Source of the DNA: Bacteroides sp. | GTDB taxonomy: Bacteria; Bacteroidota; Bacteroidia; Bacteroidales; Bacteroidaceae | Assembly (NCBI GenBank): GCA_030151845.1 | Contig: JASLCM010000150.1 | Coordinates: forward strand, 1 to 7,875 | Length of the DNA: 7,875 nucleotides | Reading direction: 5' to 3' | Shown: positions 1 through 5,724 of the stretch, in pieces | How the letters are laid out: each line of letters begins with the position of its first letter | Numbering within the stretch: position 1 is the stretch's first letter | Made by a program: the position numbers and the translations under genes | The notes under the pieces: generated by a model | Databases searched by the model: none | What the model saw: the letters and a program-made list of their open reading frames with translations, nothing else | Told to the model about the DNA's origin: nothing

Positions 1-1
1 C

Positions 2-247
2 TGCGATCCCGTTTGTGGTTTGGTTCAAATTCCTTGTATCGAAAGAAACGCCTATGCTGCTGCAAGAGCTTTAGACGCCAATCTCTACTCCACGTTCAGC
101 GATGGAATACATCGTGTCTCTTTTGATAAAGTTGTACAGGTGATGAAGCAAACAGGTCATGACCTCCCTTCTTTGTATAAAGAGACAGGAGAGGGGGGAC
201 TAGCCAAAGATTTTACACCAATGGGGTGTTGCGGTTGCAATGATTAA
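2..247 (+). CDS. sdaA: L-serine ammonia-lyase (serine dehydratase), 3' end only
   Basis: Only the last 81 residues are in the window; the reading frame is open from base 2. The enzyme is an Fe-S-dependent cytoplasmic lyase that converts L-serine to pyruvate and ammonia. The segment opens with CDPVCGLVQIPCIERNAYAA, the family signature. In bacterial Fe-S serine dehydratases the cysteines of CDPV and IPC are cluster ligands, with a third ligand upstream. SDGIHRVSFDKVV and KETGEGGLAKDF are also family-typical. The protein ends in MGCCGCND, so three cysteines lie close to the terminus. In the structurally studied Legionella enzyme a single near-terminal cysteine folds back onto the cluster, and this tail may do the same. 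The ygbA-family gene starts three bases after the stop, so the two are surely co-transcribed. The promoter is outside the window. Family assignment is firm; the symbol follows common usage for the single-chain enzyme. Confidence 0.93.
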   Translation, partial: CDPVCGLVQIPCIERNAYAAARALDANLYSTFSDGIHRVSFDKVVQVMKQTGHDLPSLYKETGEGGLAKDFTPMGCCGCND

Positions 248-250
248 GCT

Positions 251-553
251 ATGTGTGGAAAAAGAATAGAAGAAGAGAAAAAAACAGTAGAGAAGATGAT
301 TCATATCTACTGTAAAAAACATGAAAAGAACGAAGAGATTTGTCCCACCTGTAAGGAACTTCTGGACTATGCTTTAATCCGTTTAAGTAAATGCCGGTTT
401 GGAGAAGATAAAAAGACTTGTAAACAGTGTCCCACACACTGCTATAAACCTGTTATGCGAGAAAAAATGAAAGAAGTCATGAAATTTTCAGGTCCACGTA
501 TGTTAATTTATGATCCAATTGCAGCAATTCGTCACCTCATTCGTGAGCTATAA
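251..553 (+). CDS. ygbA: YgbA-family protein (nitrous oxide-stimulated promoter family)
   Basis: A 100-residue cytoplasmic protein of the YgbA_NO family. Seen directly: cysteines or histidines at C2, C21, H24, C31, C34, C48, C57, C60, H63 and C64, arranged as CKKHE, CPTCKELLDYA, a lone Cys, then CKQCPTHCY. These are followed by the family's conserved C-terminal half with MREKMKEVMKFSGPRML (residues 69-85) and a DPIAAIRHL tail. The pattern suggests a metal or Fe-S site, which is inference. In E. coli the family member is controlled by the nitric-oxide sensor NsrR and is tied to nitrosative stress; the biochemical role is unresolved to my knowledge. It sits three bases after the serine dehydratase stop, too close for an independent promoter. 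An Fe-S enzyme sensitive to oxidants and NO is a sensible partner. The length is normal for the family. Confidence 0.88.
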   Translation: MCGKRIEEEKKTVEKMIHIYCKKHEKNEEICPTCKELLDYALIRLSKCRFGEDKKTCKQCPTHCYKPVMREKMKEVMKFSGPRMLIYDPIAAIRHLIREL

Positions 554-561
554 GGAAACTA

Positions 562-993
562 ATGATTAGACACTATATAAGTGAGGACATACCTGCTGTT
601 TTAGAGATCTGGTTATTAGCTTCAATAGAGGCTCATCATTTTATTCCAGAGACTTTTTGGGAGGGGAAGTTGCAGGAAATGGAGAAGGTATACATACCAA
701 AATCAATAACCTATGTTTACCAAGACCTAGAGAGACAAAAAGTAATAGGATTTATCTCCCTGGTAGGAAATTTTATAGCAGCACTATTCGTATCACCACA
801 ACAGCAAGGAGAAGGTGTGGGAACGACCCTCCTAGAGTTTGTGAAAAAGAAGTTTAGTAAATTAGAACTCACTGTATACTGTAAAAATAACTCAGCAGTT
901 CACTTTTACAAAAAGAGAGGTTTCCAAATTATACAAGAAAGCATTGATGAAAACACCAAACAGCAAGAGTATACCATACAATACCTTCCGTGA
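562..993 (+). CDS. GNAT-family N-acetyltransferase, YjaB-like
   Basis: A 143-residue cytoplasmic protein with a single GNAT fold, predicted to move an acetyl group from acetyl-CoA to an unknown amine. Motif A is clear: a beta-strand IAALFVSP (72-79), then the pyrophosphate-binding loop QQQGEGVG (80-87) matching Q/RxxGxG/A, followed by helix TTLLEFVKKKF. Motif B is NNSAVHFYKKRGF (109-121), with the Asn and Tyr typical of the family. The N-terminal part (EDIPAVLEIWLLASIEAHHF) and the overall length resemble E. coli YjaB, whose substrate is not established. The start is well supported: AAGGA overlaps the stop codon of the upstream gene and lies just before ATG, with only eight bases between genes. 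It is therefore the third gene of the serine dehydratase/YgbA operon, and a hairpin follows its stop. The family call is firm; the substrate cannot be inferred. Confidence 0.88.
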   Translation: MIRHYISEDIPAVLEIWLLASIEAHHFIPETFWEGKLQEMEKVYIPKSITYVYQDLERQKVIGFISLVGNFIAALFVSPQQQGEGVGTTLLEFVKKKFSKLELTVYCKNNSAVHFYKKRGFQIIQESIDENTKQQEYTIQYLP

Positions 994-1003
994 AATTTCA
1001 TAA

Positions 1004-1023
1004 AAAAGAGAAAGATCTCTTTT
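1004..1023 (+). terminator. Weak candidate terminator of the sdaA-ygbA-GNAT operon
   Basis: AAAAGAGA (1004-1011) pairs perfectly with TCTCTTTT (1016-1023) around an AAGA loop, 11 bases after the GNAT stop codon. The stem is AT-rich and the T-run is part of the stem rather than a separate tail, so efficiency may be modest. Position and symmetry support the call more than predicted stability does. Confidence 0.42.
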
Positions 1024-1083
1024 ATCCATATTCTATCATCCCTATTTAAAAGCACCATAAATTCTTAAAATTGGCTCAAAAGA

Positions 1084-1114
1084 TTTACTATAGAAATTTC
1101 TTATGTTATCTTTG
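1084..1114 (+). promoter_or_regulatory. Bacteroidetes-type promoter for the leader/orphan gene/mgtE unit
   Basis: TATCTTTG at 1107-1114 matches the Bacteroidetes -7 consensus TAnnTTTG exactly. TTTA at 1084-1087 is a three-of-four match to the -33 TTTG box, at a spacing of 19. Transcription would begin near 1119-1122, leaving an untranslated leader of about 145 bases before the ATG at 1266. The same arrangement recurs at 3331-3363 and, on the minus strand, at 5643-5673. Confidence 0.6.
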
Positions 1115-1145
1115 CAGGTATAAGTATTTCGAACCATTAAGTTGG

Positions 1146-1175
1146 TACCAACCGAGAGAAGTCTCCACGGTGGTA
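1146..1175 (+). promoter_or_regulatory. Leader hairpin 1 (structured 5' untranslated region)
   Basis: TACC (1146-1149) pairs with GGTA (1172-1175), ACCG (1151-1154) with CGGT (1168-1171) and GAG (1156-1158) with CTC (1163-1165). The loop is AAGT, one A is bulged at 1150, and there is a small internal loop. Eleven base pairs, most of them GC in the middle, stand out in AT-rich non-coding DNA just downstream of a consensus promoter. A perfect 12-base DNA palindrome, GTTGGTACCAAC (1141-1152), overlaps the 5' arm and could instead be a protein-binding site. I do not recognise a known riboswitch class: there is no M-box, TPP, cobalamin or preQ1 signature that I can see. A small RNA gene is an alternative reading. 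Confidence 0.5.
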
Positions 1176-1235
1176 AAATAATACGGGATTTCGTCCAAAA
1201 TAAACGACATAAAACCTCTCTTATTATTATTCGAG

Positions 1236-1267
1236 ATACAATAAATTCTATAAATAGATTATTGTAT
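1236..1267 (+). promoter_or_regulatory. Hairpin running into the start codon of the orphan gene
   Basis: ATACAATAA (1236-1244) pairs perfectly with TTATTGTAT (1259-1267), nine base pairs. Inside, TCTAT (1247-1251) can pair with ATAGA (1254-1258), leaving a two-base bulge. The 3' arm ends on the first two bases of the ATG at 1266, so the folded form would hide the initiation site. The stem is almost entirely A-U, so it may be marginal and therefore sensitive to temperature, ions or ribosome loading. The pairing is seen directly; a regulatory role is inferred. Confidence 0.45.
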
Positions 1268-1859
1268 GATGGAACAAGTAGATTTATCTCTCCTATCGGA
1301 GAAAGAGTTAATTCATTGGATTAACAACAGTGAGAGAAAAGTAATTCAGGCTTCAGAAGAGCTTGTAAAAAAAGAGTTTGTACAAAGAGGGTGGAATTAT
1401 CAGAATTTGATAAGTAGCAATAAAGCAGCTTCCATCTGTTTAGAACAACCCCTTTGGGTGGATCAACATGTATTGTTTGAGTGTGAAATCCCTTATCCAA
1501 CCCAAGTTGGTCTTTTTTACAAAAATAGGATTCTTCCCATACAAACTTTTTTAAGCGAATGTCGTTTATTAAAGGAGAAAGAGTTAGTTACCTATTCATG
1601 GATAAGAGATCAGCTTTTCCTTGGAAAAAGGATAACCACTATCTCCGAAGGAGAGTTACTCAGAGAACAGCAGGTTTTTGTCTTTCTCAAGCAGTACGGT
1701 TGTTTGTTTCCAAGGTATGAATCTATTGCTCCAAGGCTAGAAAACAACATTAAAGTTGTTTTTGATAAGGGAGAGCAATACAGAGGCATAGATAAAGTTG
1801 TAATCTATAAGAATGATAGCCTCGTCTCTAGTTTAGTGCTTAATAAGAAGAAATCTTAG
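1266..1859 (+). CDS. Uncharacterised 197-residue protein
   Basis: I do not recognise this family. The frame is open for 197 codons and the translation reads like a real soluble protein, with mixed charged and hydrophobic residues and no signal peptide or membrane helix. The first 60 residues look helical (SEKELIHWINNSERKVIQAS, then a basic EELVKKEFVQRGWNY). The middle is richer in strands and aromatics (WVDQHVLFECEIPYPTQVGL). The C-terminal part (roughly 130-190) has EGELLREQQVFVFLKQYGC and strand-like VVIYKNDSLVSSLVL before a lysine-rich end. Two in-frame ATGs, 1266 and 1269, are possible starts. Neither has a Shine-Dalgarno, and the first lies in a hairpin. A consensus promoter stands 150 bases upstream. 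There is no visible terminator in the 80 bases before mgtE, so the two may share a transcript. A role in Mg2+ homeostasis is only a guess from position. Confidence 0.72.
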   Translation: MMEQVDLSLLSEKELIHWINNSERKVIQASEELVKKEFVQRGWNYQNLISSNKAASICLEQPLWVDQHVLFECEIPYPTQVGLFYKNRILPIQTFLSECRLLKEKELVTYSWIRDQLFLGKRITTISEGELLREQQVFVFLKQYGCLFPRYESIAPRLENNIKVVFDKGEQYRGIDKVVIYKNDSLVSSLVLNKKKS

Positions 1860-1939
1860 TCTTATTTTAAAAGCCAGGGTTGATTAGAGAAACCGAGGAG
1901 AAGCATAATCTTTATAGGACAAGAAAATAAATAGAAGGT

Positions 1940-3301
1940 ATGGAGAATAAGATTATTCTTGAAGAATTAGGAGAGAAGATGAAGTTGCATCAGTTTGAAT
2001 CGGCACGTCAAATGCTTTCTAAGATGAATCCGATAGATATTGCAGATCTATTTGATGATTTAGCAAATGATAAATGTTTAGTGCTGTTTAGAATATTACC
2101 CAAAGACTTATCTGCAGAGGTCTTTAGTAACCTACCTTCAGATATACAGAAAGCTGTAGTAGAACATATAACCGATGAAGAGATTCAAGAGATTATAACA
2201 GAAATGCAGCTTGATGATACAGTGGACTTCATAGAAGAACTACCAGCTAACCTTGTTAAGCGAATTTTAGAACATGCTTCTCCTGGTATACGGTCACAAA
2301 TTAATATCTTTTTAAAATACCCAGAAGATAGCGCGGGTAGTGTGATGACTGTAGAGTATGTAGCCCTACGTAGCTATATGAGTGTAGAACAAGCACTGCA
2401 GAGGTATAGAGAGCTAGCCGATATCAACACTTCAAATAACGATATTTGTTTTGTAATTAATGAAACAAGAAAATTAGAGGGAGTCATACCATTGAAAGTA
2501 CTTGTTCTCTCTGACCCGTCAGCTTCTATAGCAGAGGTGATGGATGAAAACTATGTTTCAGTTTTAACAACCGAGGACCAAGAGGTTGTAGCAGATCTCT
2601 TTAGAAAATATGACCTAAGCTCGATGCCTGTTACAGACAAAGAAAATAGGTTAGTGGGTATAATTACGGTAGATGATATTATGGACGTAATTGTAGATGA
2701 GAGTACAGAGGATATCCATAAGATGGCGGCGATAGACCCCACCAAAGGAGAGTATCTAAAAGAGTCTGTTTGGTCGCATTCAAAACATCGAATTACATGG
2801 CTTGTGGTACTTATGATATCAGCAACTTTTACTGGTATGATTATTCGTAAATACGAAGAGGTATTACAATCTGCAGTAATGCTAGCAGCTTTTATTCCTA
2901 TGTTAATGGACACAGGTGGAAACGCTGGAGCACAATCCTCAACATTAGTTATTCGTGGAATGGCTCTTGGTGAAATTATGAGCAAAGACTTTTGGAAAGT
3001 GATCTGGAAAGAATTTCGGGTGAGCTTGGTCGTAGGGCTCTTATTAGCCGGTTTAAACTTTGCAAGAGTTTACTTCTTCGATTCAATACCCATAAATGTA
3101 ATAGTAGTAATCTGTATAAGTTTGTATGTAACAGTAGTTTTAGCCAAAGTTGTTGGATGCATCCTACCCATGGTTGCTAAATGGTTAAATTTAGACCCAG
3201 CTGTTATGGCTGGCCCTCTGATTACAACAGTAGTAGATGCTTGTGCTTTGATGGTCTACTTCTGGCTATCTACTCAGTTATTAACAGATTTACTCTATTA
3301 A
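1940..3301 (+). CDS. mgtE: Magnesium transporter MgtE
   Basis: A 453-residue inner-membrane Mg2+ channel/transporter of normal length. Domains in order: a cytoplasmic N domain of helical repeats (1-130), two CBS domains (about 135-190 and 198-255), a connecting plug helix (about 255-280) and five transmembrane helices (about 284-450). Signatures seen: YPEDSAGSVM (127-136) at the N/CBS junction, the membrane motif DTGGNAGAQ (324-332), and LDPAVMAGPLITTVVDACAL in the last helices. Asp433 there corresponds to the pore aspartate known from the Thermus protein. In the family, Mg2+ bound between the N and CBS domains closes the pore when cytoplasmic Mg2+ is ample. AGAAGG lies three bases before the ATG as a purine-rich binding site. 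I find no convincing promoter between 1860 and 1939, so transcription from 1084-1114 through the orphan gene is plausible. A strong terminator follows 20 bases after the stop. Confidence 0.96.
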   Translation: MENKIILEELGEKMKLHQFESARQMLSKMNPIDIADLFDDLANDKCLVLFRILPKDLSAEVFSNLPSDIQKAVVEHITDEEIQEIITEMQLDDTVDFIEELPANLVKRILEHASPGIRSQINIFLKYPEDSAGSVMTVEYVALRSYMSVEQALQRYRELADINTSNNDICFVINETRKLEGVIPLKVLVLSDPSASIAEVMDENYVSVLTTEDQEVVADLFRKYDLSSMPVTDKENRLVGIITVDDIMDVIVDESTEDIHKMAAIDPTKGEYLKESVWSHSKHRITWLVVLMISATFTGMIIRKYEEVLQSAVMLAAFIPMLMDTGGNAGAQSSTLVIRGMALGEIMSKDFWKVIWKEFRVSLVVGLLLAGLNFARVYFFDSIPINVIVVICISLYVTVVLAKVVGCILPMVAKWLNLDPAVMAGPLITTVVDACALMVYFWLSTQLLTDLLY

Positions 3302-3320
3302 AACAGACTTAATCAAAAAT

Positions 3321-3352
3321 GAAAGGCTCCTTTAAATTTAAAGGAGCCTTTC
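3321..3352 (+). terminator. Perfect 32-base palindromic terminator after mgtE
   Basis: GAAAGGCTCCTTTAAA (3321-3336) is followed immediately by its exact reverse complement, TTTAAAGGAGCCTTTC (3337-3352). The RNA would form a stem with a GGCTCC/GGAGCC core and an AT-rich apex, preceded by an A-run and followed by TATTATCTTTG, so the U-tract is interrupted. It begins 20 bases after the mgtE stop. Confidence 0.85.
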
Positions 3353-3363
3353 TATTATCTTTG
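3331..3363 (+). promoter_or_regulatory. Promoter of the DUF486 gene, overlapping the mgtE terminator
   Basis: TATCTTTG (3356-3363) is an exact match to the Bacteroidetes -7 box. TTTA (3331-3334) stands 21 bases upstream as a -33 box and lies in the apex of the mgtE terminator. The start of transcription would be near 3369, giving a leader of about 20 bases before the ATG at 3389. Confidence 0.6.
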
Positions 3364-3388
3364 TATTAAAATTTTAAAACAGGGAAAT

Positions 3389-3760
3389 ATGTTGAAATCA
3401 TTAGCTACAATAGGTTTATTAGTTTGTTCCAATCTGTTTATGACTTTTGCATGGTATGGACATTTAAAGTTTAAGGAAATGGGATCTTTAGCTCATTTAG
3501 GCCTTTTCTCAGTCATCTTACTTAGTTGGGGTATTGCTTTCTTTGAGTACTGTTTTCAAGTTCCAGCAAACCGAATAGGCTATATAGAAAATGGAGGTCC
3601 TTTTAATCTTTGGCAGTTAAAAGTCCTTCAAGAGGTCATTTCGCTAACTGTATTTACACTCCTTACCATTGTATTCTTTAAGAATGAGACGCTACGATGG
3701 AATCATATGGTTGGGTTCTTATTTTTGATTCTCGCAGTTTACTTCATTTTCAAAAAATAG
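3389..3760 (+). CDS. DUF486/DMT-type small integral membrane protein
   Basis: A 123-residue inner-membrane protein of the DUF486 family, which belongs to the drug/metabolite transporter superfamily. Four membrane helices are evident: about 4-22, 36-56, 78-97 and 105-121. Conserved blocks seen: FMTFAWYGHLKF (17-28), WGIAFFEYCFQVPANRIGY (47-65) and FNLWQLKVLQEVISLTVF (72-89). The length is typical for the family. Four-helix DMT proteins usually act as dimers; no substrate is established for this family, so a transport role is inference. It has its own promoter overlapping the mgtE terminator and is apparently monocistronic, since its stop codon is embedded in the following terminator. AGGGA lies a few bases before the ATG as a weak ribosome-binding site. 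Co-location with mgtE need not mean a shared function. Confidence 0.9.
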   Translation: MLKSLATIGLLVCSNLFMTFAWYGHLKFKEMGSLAHLGLFSVILLSWGIAFFEYCFQVPANRIGYIENGGPFNLWQLKVLQEVISLTVFTLLTIVFFKNETLRWNHMVGFLFLILAVYFIFKK

Positions 3761-3800
3761 GAAGCACCCTTTAAAAGAGTGCTTCCTACTATTCTTTTTT
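3758..3800. terminator. Bidirectional terminator between convergent genes
   Basis: TAGGAAGCAC (3758-3767) pairs perfectly with GTGCTTCCTA (3779-3788). CTT/AAG pairs extend the stem after one mismatch. On the plus strand it is followed by ATTCTTTTTT (3791-3800). Read from the minus strand, the stem is followed by TTTTTTG, complementing the A-run at 3752-3757. It therefore suits both the DUF486 gene, whose TAG stop is the first three bases of the stem, and the GH123 gene, which ends at 3799. Confidence 0.85.
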
Positions 3801-5598
3801 AATTTAGATCCCTTGTTATGTCATTAATTACAGTTTTTCCTTTGTGAATTAGATGAATGTAATCTTCACTAGGATCTACTGTACTAAACAGGCTTAATGT
3901 TGTATTTAGTTTCTCTAGAAGAGTAGCAGCATGCTCATCTGGTGAGTTGGCCAACCTCTTTTGTAAGACCTTTATCTTTTCAACATCTTGAATACCTTCT
4001 ATGAGTCTCTCGAAACGAATAGAACTTCTTGCACCTGGGTAAATCATATAAGTATCTCCAGCAGGCCAAGTAATAAACCGTGAGTCTAATAAAGGATTTT
4101 CAACCCATGAATTGTAAGCCCAGCGTAAAAAACCATCTAAACCAGAAGCCAATGCATACCAGCCTGCATATACAGATTCTGCTGGCTCCGAGAAGGTAAA
4201 CATATTGGGAAAAGGATCGGCACAACATACGTAGAATGTAGTAACTAGCCCTCTTTCTCTTCGATCTAGAATATCTTTTAAGTCGAAAGAAGCGTCAACT
4301 TTTATACTAATGTCTTTAACAAATGGATATTTATTATAGCTTTTTTGGTTATCAGCATAAGAGATTCCAAGCTCTGGTGCCTCCCTTTGTAGCATATCTA
4401 TCGTTGCTGCCATCTCCTCAGGAGTACGCTCGTCCATTGCAATATTGGTTATTTCCAGCCACCCCTTTTCGGTAAGGTGTTTCTTAAAGTCAACAAAAAA
4501 GTGGTGCCAAATCTCATTAAAGATATCTGTTCCAGGATTGGCTTGGATATCAATAAATGTTCCACTCTCGGCATCTTTGTAACGCAGCTCATTGTTCCAA
4601 GGTACAACAGAGTAGCAATTAATCATTTTATTTATGCCTAGATCCATCATAAAAGAGACCCACTTGTCGAAAATAGTATAGTCATACTCCCAAGAGCCAT
4701 CTTTAAGCTTGGTCCAAATAATCATATCTTCATAGGCGTCATAACATTGATGATTCCACGGATCCTTATTTAAAGTTGTAGTGATTACTTTTTGGCCTGC
4801 ATCGGCTAACATTTTCATGGTAGGTTTTAATGCGTTAAAATGCTCTTCACTCCAAAGCTCAACATTTTCAACTCTAGCTACAGCAGAAGGATGCTGCCAA
4901 AGGTCAAGATGAAAGGACCACTCCTTAGGTTCAGGTAAAGTTTCATTTTGAATCTCTAACTCTATGGTTAACTCTTCGTATAACTTATCTTGCGTAAGAA
5001 CATGAAGAGTAGCGAGATAATTTCCAGCTGGAACCTCTCTAGGAATAGCAACAGAAACCCATACAGGGCGAACAGTACTAGCCTCAATATCCATGCAGTT
5101 GACATTGTCTAAAACATCTGCCGCTAATTCTGCATTGTAATTTTCAGGCTTTCTGTGTCCACATCCCTCGGCAAACTCATCGGTCATAACATAGCGTACA
5201 AACCTAACCTCAGCAATAGAAGAAGGAAGTGTATTGTTTTTACTAGAGAAGTCACTAAGAGTTATCTGAACATCCTTAGTCTCCTCTTTACCCCATAATA
5301 AAAGTTGAGCCGATAATCTCTCTCCTTGCCAACCTGTAAGCTTAATCCTGTTCTCTTTTGTCTTAATTTGAGGTTCTACAGACTTTTCAAACTTTTGATC
5401 GATAGAGACAAAAGAGACTTGTAACTGGTTATCCTTACTAGTCCATGCTACAGTAGTATCCCGATTAGGATCAGGAAGTTCATTATAGGTACTATAGCGT
5501 TTAGTTTCTACTTGTTTGTTGGGTTTGCAGCCTGCATATAAGAGGCCTAAAGATAGAATTAATAGTGAATAAAGTGCTTTTGTATTCAGCTTATTCAT
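3799..5598 (-). CDS. GH123/DUF4091-family lipoprotein, probable glycoside hydrolase
   Basis: A 599-residue exported protein. Residues 1-23 form a lipoprotein signal peptide (basic start, hydrophobic SLLILSLGLL) ending in the lipobox YAGC, with lipidated Cys24. The following KPNKQVETK lacks the acidic run typical of the Bacteroidetes surface-export signal, so a periplasm-facing location is slightly favoured. Residues about 60-220 look like the N-terminal beta-sandwich; about 225-540 is the GH123-type barrel. An adjacent Asp-Glu pair in NIAMDERTPEEM (D389, E390) fits the catalytic pair of GH123, where Glu is the acid and Asp positions the substrate acetamido group. WPAGDTYMIYPGARSSIRFE and LIEGIQDVEKI are typical of the C-terminal DUF4091 part. 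Characterised GH123 enzymes release beta-linked GalNAc; the substrate here is unknown and related DUF4091 proteins may differ. No SusC/SusD pair or other glycan gene is in the window. It follows the MscS-type gene by 119 bases and has its own candidate promoter. Confidence 0.82.
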   Translation of the reverse strand: MNKLNTKALYSLLILSLGLLYAGCKPNKQVETKRYSTYNELPDPNRDTTVAWTSKDNQLQVSFVSIDQKFEKSVEPQIKTKENRIKLTGWQGERLSAQLLLWGKEETKDVQITLSDFSSKNNTLPSSIAEVRFVRYVMTDEFAEGCGHRKPENYNAELAADVLDNVNCMDIEASTVRPVWVSVAIPREVPAGNYLATLHVLTQDKLYEELTIELEIQNETLPEPKEWSFHLDLWQHPSAVARVENVELWSEEHFNALKPTMKMLADAGQKVITTTLNKDPWNHQCYDAYEDMIIWTKLKDGSWEYDYTIFDKWVSFMMDLGINKMINCYSVVPWNNELRYKDAESGTFIDIQANPGTDIFNEIWHHFFVDFKKHLTEKGWLEITNIAMDERTPEEMAATIDMLQREAPELGISYADNQKSYNKYPFVKDISIKVDASFDLKDILDRRERGLVTTFYVCCADPFPNMFTFSEPAESVYAGWYALASGLDGFLRWAYNSWVENPLLDSRFITWPAGDTYMIYPGARSSIRFERLIEGIQDVEKIKVLQKRLANSPDEHAATLLEKLNTTLSLFSTVDPSEDYIHLIHKGKTVINDITRDLN

Positions 5599-5642
5599 AA
5601 GTAATAAATTTACGGTTAATAATGTGTGTTGTGTTGAATCCC

Positions 5643-5673
5643 TAAAGATACGATTTGATTCTTTACTAGTAAA
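5643..5673 (-). promoter_or_regulatory. Candidate promoter of the GH123 lipoprotein gene
   Basis: On the minus strand, TATCTTTA (5650 to 5643) is a one-base variant of TAnnTTTG, and TTTA (5673 to 5670) lies 19 bases upstream as the -33 box. The start would be near 5637, about 39 bases before the ATG. The -33 box sits at the end of the T-run that follows the MscS-gene hairpin. Confidence 0.5.
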
Positions 5674-5724
5674 AAAATAGAAGAAAATAAACCAATAAAC
5701 TGTTCAAATTAAAGAGCTTATTGG
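5671..5724 (-). terminator. Candidate terminator of the MscS-type gene
   Basis: In the minus-strand transcript CCAATAAGCT pairs with AGTTTATTGG (positions 5724-5715 and 5701-5692). These are ten pairs including one G-U, around a 13-base loop, and the stem includes the TAA stop codon. A T-rich tract follows directly and ends in seven Ts (5677-5671). On the plus strand the G-U becomes an A-C mismatch, so the hairpin favours minus-strand transcripts. Confidence 0.5.

Noticed and set aside
1141..1152. GTTGGTACCAAC as a mobile-element end or attachment site
   Set aside because: There is no partner copy, target duplication or recombinase gene in the window; it is better read as part of the leader structure or as an operator.
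1160..1200. CACGGTGGTA followed by ACGGG looks a little like a T-box core
   Set aside because: There is no specifier stem, no terminator/antiterminator pair and no aminoacyl-tRNA or amino-acid gene downstream; T-boxes are not expected in this phylum.
1142..1324. A 60-codon plus-strand frame starting with TTG across the leader
   Set aside because: It has no ribosome-binding site, runs through both leader hairpins and into the orphan gene in another frame, and its translation shows no family pattern.
1860..1939. Possible promoter or Mg2+ riboswitch directly before mgtE
   Set aside because: The closest -7 match (AATCTTTA, 1907-1914) lacks the leading T and has no -33 box at 19-21 bases, and the stretch is too short and unstructured for an M-box.
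2551..2985. A 144-codon minus-strand frame inside mgtE
   Set aside because: It lies wholly antisense to the CBS and membrane region of a clear mgtE gene and its translation resembles no protein family.
5605..5612. TAAATTTA as a -7 box for the GH123 gene
   Set aside because: Transcription would start almost on the ATG, and no -33 box stands at the right distance; the site at 5643-5673 is better.
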